A stretch of DNA of 64,000 nt. Origin: Photobacterium alginatilyticum. Its GTDB lineage: Bacteria > Pseudomonadota > Gammaproteobacteria > Enterobacterales > Vibrionaceae. The notes below the pieces were generated by a model. That model did not search any database, was not told where the DNA came from, and was given only the letters and a program-made list of their open reading frames with translations. Positions 58,407-64,000 of the stretch are shown in pieces (the stretch's first letter is position 1; the number at the start of each line of letters is the position of its first letter). The DNA is taken from NCBI RefSeq assembly GCF_009910675.1, contig NZ_RSEJ01000013.1:1-64000 (forward strand), given 5' to 3'. Position numbers and translations under genes: made by a program.

Positions 58407-59870
58407 TCAATCCCGGCGCATTTCTGAAATATTCAGCTCCATTTCAGCCAGTTGACGGGCTATCTTGCCAACATCACCGGCGCCTTGAGTTAATACCAAA
58501 TCATCATTCTGAATGATATTGGCCAGCGCAGACGGCAATGCCTCGCTGTTAGGGACAAAAATCGGATCGATCTTGCCGCGTCCGCGAATAGTGCGGCAAA
58601 GGGCGCGGCCATCGGCCCCGGCAATCGGTGCCTCTCCGGCAGCATATACATCCAGCATCACCAGCACATCAACCTGCTCCAGCACATTGGCAAAGTCATC
58701 GTACAAGTCACGGGTACGGCTGTAACGATGAGGCTGGAACACCATTACCAGGCGCTTTTCCTGCCATCCAGCCCTTGCGGCCTTGATTGTCACGTCCACT
58801 TCACTCGGGTGGTGGCCATAATCATCCACCAGCATTACTTTGCCGTTGCCGGACTCGAACTCACCCAGGTGGTCAAAGCGACGGCCTGTCCCCTGAAATT
58901 CTGCCAGCGCACGAATAATCGCCTTGTCTTCAACCCCTTCCTCGGTTGCCACCGCAACGGCAGCCGTGGCATTCAGCGCATTGTGCTGACCCGGAATATT
59001 TAACTCGATATCAAGCGCAGGCCTGCCCGAACGTAAAATGGTAAAGTGCCCCTGCTGGCCTTTCTGGCGATAGTTGACCAGGCGGACATCGGCATCTTCA
59101 GAGAAACCATAGGTGATCACCTGGCGGCCAATTCTCGGCAGCAGCTCACGCACAACCGGATCATCAATACACATCACGGCCAGGCCGTAGAAAGGCAGAT
59201 TATGAAGGAAGTCGACAAAGGTCTGCTTCAGCACCTCAAAGTCACCGCCATAGGTTTCCATATGATCGGCTTCAATATTCGTCACCACACACACCATCGG
59301 CTGCAGGTGCAGGAATGAGGCATCACTCTCGTCGGCCTCGGCAATCAGATAGCGGCTGGAGCCCAGGCGAGCATTGGTACCGGCACTTTTCACCAGGCCA
59401 CCGTTGACGAATGTCGGATCGAGACCGGCTTCCGAATAGATCTGGGTGGTCAGTGCCGTTGTGGTCGTTTTGCCATGGGTACCGGCAATCGCAATACCAT
59501 GGCGATAGCGCATCAGTTCGGCCAGCATCTCTGCCCGGCGCACAACCGGGATCCTCAGCTCACGTGCAGTGGCCAGTTCAGGGTTATCGGCAGATATTGC
59601 CGTAGAGGCCACGACCACACTCGCCCCCTCAACGTTACTGGCGGCATGACCAAAGAAAAGCTCGGCGCCTTTTTCTGTCAGTCGCTCGGTAACAGCATTC
59701 GGGGCAATATCCGAGCCGCTCACGCAATAGCCCTCATTAATCAATACTTCGGCAATACCGCTCATGCCGGCCCCGCCAATTCCAACAAAGTGAATACGCT
59801 CAACGCGGCGCATTTCTGGCACCATGGTTCTGATTTTTGCTAATTGCGGGTTATCCAGTTTACTCATCAC
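58407..59870 (-). CDS. murC: UDP-N-acetylmuramate-L-alanine ligase
   Basis: MurC adds the first amino acid (L-Ala) of the stem peptide. The 487-residue protein has Rossmann motif [19 protein letters not shown] motif [19 protein letters not shown] and [10 protein letters not shown]. It starts with MMSKLDN; the second ATG may be used. It is nine bases from murG. Confidence 0.97.
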   Translation of the reverse strand: MMSKLDNPQLAKIRTMVPEMRRVERIHFVGIGGAGMSGIAEVLINEGYCVSGSDIAPNAVTERLTEKGAELFFGHAASNVEGASVVVASTAISADNPELATARELRIPVVRRAEMLAELMRYRHGIAIAGTHGKTTTTALTTQIYSEAGLDPTFVNGGLVKSAGTNARLGSSRYLIAEADESDASFLHLQPMVCVVTNIEADHMETYGGDFEVLKQTFVDFLHNLPFYGLAVMCIDDPVVRELLPRIGRQVITYGFSEDADVRLVNYRQKGQQGHFTILRSGRPALDIELNIPGQHNALNATAAVAVATEEGVEDKAIIRALAEFQGTGRRFDHLGEFESGNGKVMLVDDYGHHPSEVDVTIKAARAGWQEKRLVMVFQPHRYSRTRDLYDDFANVLEQVDVLVMLDVYAAGEAPIAGADGRALCRTIRGRGKIDPIFVPNSEALPSALANIIQNDDLVLTQGAGDVGKIARQLAEMELNISEMRRD

Positions 59871-59878
59871 TCTGTCTC

Positions 59879-60955
59879 TTATTTATTTGCTAGCGACTTG
59901 ATCACATCGGCAACGCGCACGTCGGCGTCGAGGATCGCTGCATCACGCGCAGCACTTGCCATCTTGGCAAGCGAGCCACGGTCTAATTGGTTTAATTCTT
60001 CTGCCAGGCCCTGTACGGTCAGATCCATTTGCTCAATCATTTTCGCCGCTCCGCACTGCACCAGGTGATCGGCATTCAATGCCTGCTGGCGGTCCTTGTG
60101 CATAAACGGGATAAAGATGGCGCCGACGCCGGCAGCCGATAGTTCAGATACCGTCAGAGCGCCGGAGCGGCAGACAACAATGTCCGCCCATGCATAGGCT
60201 GCCGCAACATCATCGATAAACTCGGTGACCTTGTGAGCCGTTTCTGTTTTGTCTCTGTAAGCCTGTTCGGTAGCATCGAGGCTGCCTTTACCCGCCTGGT
60301 GCCAAATGGTCACCTGGTCGCCCAGTATGCCGGCAACCTCAGGCATCGTCTGATTCAAAATACGAGCGCCCTGGCTGCCGCCCATCACCAGAATACGGAT
60401 CGGCCCCTGGCGTTCGGCAAAACGCTCGCTCGGCGCAGGCAGCAAGGTCACATCCTTGCGCACCGGGTTACCGACAACCTCGGTATCGGTAAACGCGCCA
60501 GGAAACGCCTGCAACACCTTCGAGGCAATGCGCGAGAGCCACTGATTGGTCAGCCCCGCCACGGCATTCTGCTCATGCAGAACAACCGGTACACCGGAAA
60601 GCCAGGCCGCAACGCCACCCGGACCACTGACATAGCCGCCCATGCCCAATACCGCATCGGGCTGCCAGGCCTTGATATACTGGCGCGCCTGCAAAATCGC
60701 CCCCAGGATCTTAAACGGTGCCGCCAGCAAGCGGGCAATACCCTGCCCCCGCAGCCCCTTCACCTTGATAAAGTCAATCTCGATACCATGTTTAGGCACC
60801 AGATCAGCCTCCATCCGGTCGGCAGTCCCCAGCCAGCGAATGTCCCATCCCTCTTGCTGCAGTTTCTTGGCCACGGCAAGTCCGGGAAAAACATGGCCAC
60901 CAGTGCCACCGGCCATCACCAGCAGGCGTTTATTCTTGTTCATTGTCGTCATCAT
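59879..60955 (-). CDS. murG: Lipid II synthase MurG
   Basis: This GT-B glycosyltransferase adds GlcNAc to lipid I to make lipid II on the cytosolic face of the membrane. The 358-residue protein has the glycine-rich loop [24 protein letters not shown] and [10 protein letters not shown]. The reading frame overlaps the end of ftsW; ATG 60943 (MNKNK) is an alternative start, still overlapping. Confidence 0.96.
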   Translation of the reverse strand: MMTTMNKNKRLLVMAGGTGGHVFPGLAVAKKLQQEGWDIRWLGTADRMEADLVPKHGIEIDFIKVKGLRGQGIARLLAAPFKILGAILQARQYIKAWQPDAVLGMGGYVSGPGGVAAWLSGVPVVLHEQNAVAGLTNQWLSRIASKVLQAFPGAFTDTEVVGNPVRKDVTLLPAPSERFAERQGPIRILVMGGSQGARILNQTMPEVAGILGDQVTIWHQAGKGSLDATEQAYRDKTETAHKVTEFIDDVAAAYAWADIVVCRSGALTVSELSAAGVGAIFIPFMHKDRQQALNADHLVQCGAAKMIEQMDLTVQGLAEELNQLDRGSLAKMASAARDAAILDADVRVADVIKSLANK

Positions 60956-62141
60956 CTAATTCTTCTGCAGGACCATACTTGGCAGCGAGACGCTGCTCAT
61001 GATCAATGCGTATCAATATGGCGACTGCCGTTGCCATGATAAATAAACTGGAACCACCGTAACTGATCAGCGGCAGTGTCAGCCCCTTGGTCGGGACCAG
61101 CCCTGCGGCCGCTCCTACGTTGACCAGAGTCTGGAAGGCAAACCAGAAGCCAAAGCCGAATGCCAGAAAGCCACCAAACAGCTGCCCTGACTGCAGGCAT
61201 TTGCGCCCGATAAATAGCGCTTTGAAAACCAAGGAAAAAATCAACAATAGTACAACCGTCACCCCAATCAGGCCGACTTCTTCAGCCAGAACGGCAAACA
61301 CAAAATCCGTATGCGCCTCGGGTAAATATTCCAGTTTCTGAATCGAGTTGCCCAGCCCCTGACCCAGCCAATCTCCGCGGCCAAAGGCCATCAGTGACTG
61401 GGTGAGCTGGTAACCGCTACCAAAAGGATCCTCCCACGGGTCCATAAACGAAGTGACCCGGCGCAGACGATACGGCTCAAAAACAATCAGCAGGGCGATT
61501 CCCATCATCGCAGCTGCCAGCATCGCCAGAAACTGCCATAATTTAGCACCGGCAATAAACAGCATGCCGACGGTGGTAACGAACATCACAACGAATGAGC
61601 CCAGATCCGGCTGCTGCAGCAACAAACCGGCCAGCACAGCCAGCACGACCAGCGGTTTGATAAAGCCAAAAAAGCTATCGCGAACCTGATGGTACTGGCG
61701 GACCAGATAACCGGCCAAAAAGATAAACAGCGACAACTTTGCCACCTCGGCCGGCTGGAGGTTAAATATCCCCAACGGGATCCAGCGAGCGGCACCATTG
61801 ACCGACCGTCCGACGACCAGCACGGCAATCAACAACAAAATCGAGACCAGCAGCATGGGTACACTGAACTGGCGCCAGCGCTCAAGCGGGATTTGCACCA
61901 TGAAACCGGCTATCACCAGCGAGCAAGCCAGAAAAAAGCCGTGACGCAGGGCAAAGTAGAAAGGCATATCGGTCAGTCGAGTGGCAACGGGCACGGAGGC
62001 AGATGTCACCATCACCAGTCCGGTCACCATCAATGCCAGTGCAATCCACACCAGCTGGCGATCATACATGCTAGGTGCCGCAGGCCTTGTCAGCCATTCG
62101 CCGAAAGATGCGCAATTCTCTCTGAACGCTCCCAGCATCAA
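60930..62141 (-). CDS. ftsW: Lipid II polymerase FtsW (SEDS family)
   Basis: This divisome SEDS glycosyltransferase has about ten membrane helices. The 403 residues include [27 protein letters not shown] (catalytic loop region) and the C-terminal [27 protein letters not shown]. It overlaps murD by four bases and murG by up to 26 bases, so translation is tightly coupled. Confidence 0.96.
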   Translation of the reverse strand: MMLGAFRENCASFGEWLTRPAAPSMYDRQLVWIALALMVTGLVMVTSASVPVATRLTDMPFYFALRHGFFLACSLVIAGFMVQIPLERWRQFSVPMLLVSILLLIAVLVVGRSVNGAARWIPLGIFNLQPAEVAKLSLFIFLAGYLVRQYHQVRDSFFGFIKPLVVLAVLAGLLLQQPDLGSFVVMFVTTVGMLFIAGAKLWQFLAMLAAAMMGIALLIVFEPYRLRRVTSFMDPWEDPFGSGYQLTQSLMAFGRGDWLGQGLGNSIQKLEYLPEAHTDFVFAVLAEEVGLIGVTVVLLLIFSLVFKALFIGRKCLQSGQLFGGFLAFGFGFWFAFQTLVNVGAAAGLVPTKGLTLPLISYGGSSLFIMATAVAILIRIDHEQRLAAKYGPAEELDDDDNEQE

Positions 62142-63475
62142 CTCACTCCGGCAACTTTGAATTGCAGCTCGGTCGCCAGCTCGACAAAGGCATCGCCCCG
62201 GGCCATAAAGTTCGGGAACTGGTCAAAGCTGGCACATGCTGGCGATAACAACACCATATCACCAGCCTGAGCTGTTTCTGCCGCTATAATCATTGCCTGC
62301 TCCATGGTCTCGACCGATAACGGGGTTTCAACAAGCGGGGCAAACTGATAGCCGTCCCGCCCATAACAATATAACTGTACATCTAAGTCAGCTAACACGG
62401 GCTTAAGTTCAGAAAAATCCGCCCCTTTACCATCGCCCCCAACCAGCAAATGCAGCTTGCCGGATAGGCTCAGTCCTTTTAGTGCCGCCAGGGTACTGGC
62501 CAGATTGGTTGCCTTGGAGTCGTTCACCCATTGTACGTTATGGTAGCTGGCCACCAGCTGGCAACGGTGAGCCAGACCGTTATATCGCTTTAATGCCCGG
62601 CATGCCGCCGAATGTTCAATATCTACCGCATCAGCCAGTGCCAGTGCCGCCAGGCTGTTGGCCACATTGTGACGGCCAACCAGGGCAATCTCCCGGGTTG
62701 CCATCACCGGCTGCTGTGACACAGCAAGGTATTCCTCGCCATCAATGCTAATCAGGCCATAGGCAGCAGAATCAAAGCCAAAACTGGTTATCTCGCCGGC
62801 AAAAGCCGCAGGGCGAGTAGCCAGATCATCACGGTTAAACACCGCAAGCTCGGCATGGTCAAAGATCCGCATTTTGGCCCGGCTGTAGTCTGCCAGACCG
62901 TCATAACGATCCATATGATCTTCGGAAAGGTTGAGATAGACCGCCGCATTCAGCTGCAGCGAAGAGGTGGTTTCCAACTGAAAACTGGATAGCTCAAGCA
63001 CATAGATATCATGGTCCTGCGCCAGCATATCCAGAGCCGCAAAACCGATATTACCGCCGACTCCTACATCGATCCCGGCTTCTTTGGCCATTTCACCGAC
63101 CAGGCTGGTAACGGTACTTTTTCCGTTCGAGCCGGTGATTGCCACAACCGGCTTGTTAACCGCCCGGGCAAACAACTCGATATCGCCAACTATCTCGATG
63201 CCGGCCTTTGCGGCTGTCACCAGCTCAGGGGTCGCCAGGGCGATACCGGGGCTGGCCACGATCATATCTGCGGCCAGCAGCCAGTCCATGTTCCAGCTCC
63301 CGCTGCATAGTGCAACCTGCGGCGGCAACTTGTCTTGCCCAGGCGGTGTCGGACGGGTATCGATCACTTTAATATCCATCTCGCCAGGTTGACGCAGCAG
63401 GTGGTTGACCACCGACAGCCCGGTCATTCCCAGGCCGATAACCACAACCTTTTTCACACCGTCTAAGCCATTCAT
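62138..63475 (-). CDS. murD: UDP-N-acetylmuramoylalanine-D-glutamate ligase
   Basis: MurD adds D-Glu to UDP-MurNAc-L-Ala. The 445-residue protein contains [17 protein letters not shown], the ATP motif [14 protein letters not shown] and NDSKATN. Its start touches the mraY stop and its stop overlaps ftsW by four bases. Confidence 0.96.
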   Translation of the reverse strand: MNGLDGVKKVVVIGLGMTGLSVVNHLLRQPGEMDIKVIDTRPTPPGQDKLPPQVALCSGSWNMDWLLAADMIVASPGIALATPELVTAAKAGIEIVGDIELFARAVNKPVVAITGSNGKSTVTSLVGEMAKEAGIDVGVGGNIGFAALDMLAQDHDIYVLELSSFQLETTSSLQLNAAVYLNLSEDHMDRYDGLADYSRAKMRIFDHAELAVFNRDDLATRPAAFAGEITSFGFDSAAYGLISIDGEEYLAVSQQPVMATREIALVGRHNVANSLAALALADAVDIEHSAACRALKRYNGLAHRCQLVASYHNVQWVNDSKATNLASTLAALKGLSLSGKLHLLVGGDGKGADFSELKPVLADLDVQLYCYGRDGYQFAPLVETPLSVETMEQAMIIAAETAQAGDMVLLSPACASFDQFPNFMARGDAFVELATELQFKVAGVS

Positions 63476-64000
63476 TTAACGTACCTTCAGAGTTGCCAAT
63501 GCAATCAGAACCAGCATCAGGGTAATGATCCAGAAACGGACAATAACCCGCGGCTCCGGCCAGCCCTTGAGTTCATAGTGGTGATGGATCGGCGCCATAC
63601 GGAAAATACGCTGACCACGCAGTTTGTACGAACCGACCTGCAGGATCACCGATACGGTTTCCATCACGAATACACCGCCCATGATCACCAGCAGTAGCTC
63701 CTGACGTACCAGCACAGCAATCGTACCCAGCGCCCCGCCCAGAGCCAGCGAGCCCACATCGCCCATAAAGACTTGTGCCGGATAGGTGTTGAACCACAAG
63801 AAACCAAGACCTGCGCCGACAATCGCCGTACACACCACGACCAGTTCACTGGCATCTTTCAAATAAGGAATATGCAGGTAGTTGGCAAAGTTTACATTGC
63901 CGGTTGCCCAGGCAATGAAGGCCATACCGGCCGCCACCATAACCGTCGGCATGATTGCCAGCCCGTCAAGGCCATCGGTCAGGTTTACCGCGTTACTGGT
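63476..64000 (-). CDS. mraY: Phospho-MurNAc-pentapeptide translocase MraY (partial)
   Basis: MraY transfers phospho-MurNAc-pentapeptide to undecaprenyl phosphate, making lipid I. The window holds about the last 174 residues; the gene continues off the right edge. The frame reads [15 protein letters not shown] at the edge, which contains catalytic aspartates of the family, then [24 protein letters not shown] and [12 protein letters not shown] (histidine motif). The internal ATG at 63952 is not the true start. The end abuts murD. Confidence 0.96.
   Translation of the reverse strand, partial: TSNAVNLTDGLDGLAIMPTVMVAAGMAFIAWATGNVNFANYLHIPYLKDASELVVVCTAIVGAGLGFLWFNTYPAQVFMGDVGSLALGGALGTIAVLVRQELLLVIMGGVFVMETVSVILQVGSYKLRGQRIFRMAPIHHHYELKGWPEPRVIVRFWIITLMLVLIALATLKVR

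Overview
This window is a core-chromosome segment of a gamma-proteobacterium of the Vibrionaceae, most likely Photobacterium-like. The evidence is a HapR/LuxR-type quorum-sensing master regulator (litR) next to hpt, the pilABCD-coaE-zapD-yacG-mutT-secA-dciA-lpxC-dcw order, a dcw cluster with no ddl between murC and ftsQ, a DUF3391/HD-GYP protein, and roughly 50% GC. The species is inferred from gene content and order only.

Layout. (1) 1-485: the end of a tRNA operon (Phe, Asn, Thr) with a terminator. (2) 0.7-13.7 kb: an HD-GYP c-di-GMP phosphodiesterase, then mrcB and hrpB leftward, then thpR-sfsA-dksA-gluQRS-pcnB-folK-panB-panC rightward. (3) 13.8-17.8 kb: an ABC-2 exporter (yadGH), beta-carbonic anhydrase, hpt and litR. 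(4) 17.9-24.1 kb: a Fur-type iron(III) importer (fbpABC), the ammonium module glnK-amtB with a sigma-54 promoter, and yacL. (5) 24.1-33.8 kb: an orphan glycerate kinase behind what looks like the remnant of its regulator, acnB, a patatin/beta-barrel protein divergent from a chemoreceptor, and aphA. (6) 33.8-41.8 kb: pdhR-aceE-aceF-lpdA (leftward), then ampD. (7) 42.0-50.1 kb: nadC, pilABCD, coaE, zapD, yacG and mutT, followed by a MITE. (8) 50.1-64.0 kb: secA, dciA, lpxC and the end of the division/cell-wall cluster (ftsZ, ftsA, ftsQ, murC, murG, ftsW, murD, mraY cut by the window edge).

How the genes work together. The right arm builds lipid II and the divisome (mraY, murD, murG, murC, ftsW, ftsQ, ftsA, ftsZ). 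It also supplies the first committed lipid A step (lpxC), protein export (secA), a replicative-helicase loader (dciA) and pilus assembly (pilABCD). mrcB, ampD and zapD belong to the same wall-growth theme. The centre feeds acetyl-CoA to the TCA cycle (PDH complex, acnB), with a perfect PdhR operator before pdhR. CoA biosynthesis is covered by panB, panC and coaE, NAD by nadC and folate by folK.

No CRISPR array, prophage, toxin-antitoxin or defence island was seen, and I found no clear undescribed multi-gene system. The most interesting signals are regulatory or degenerative: a probable AUC start for pcnB; a near-consensus NtrC site forming the core of the yacL terminator hairpin about 100 bp upstream of the glnK sigma-54 promoter; a collapsed cdaR/sdaR gene in front of glycerate kinase; a Qrr-seed match over the litR Shine-Dalgarno; a perfect 21-bp operator-like palindrome between the patatin and chemoreceptor genes; a 163-bp MITE separating secA from mutT; and a 7-bp tandem repeat between ampD and nadC.
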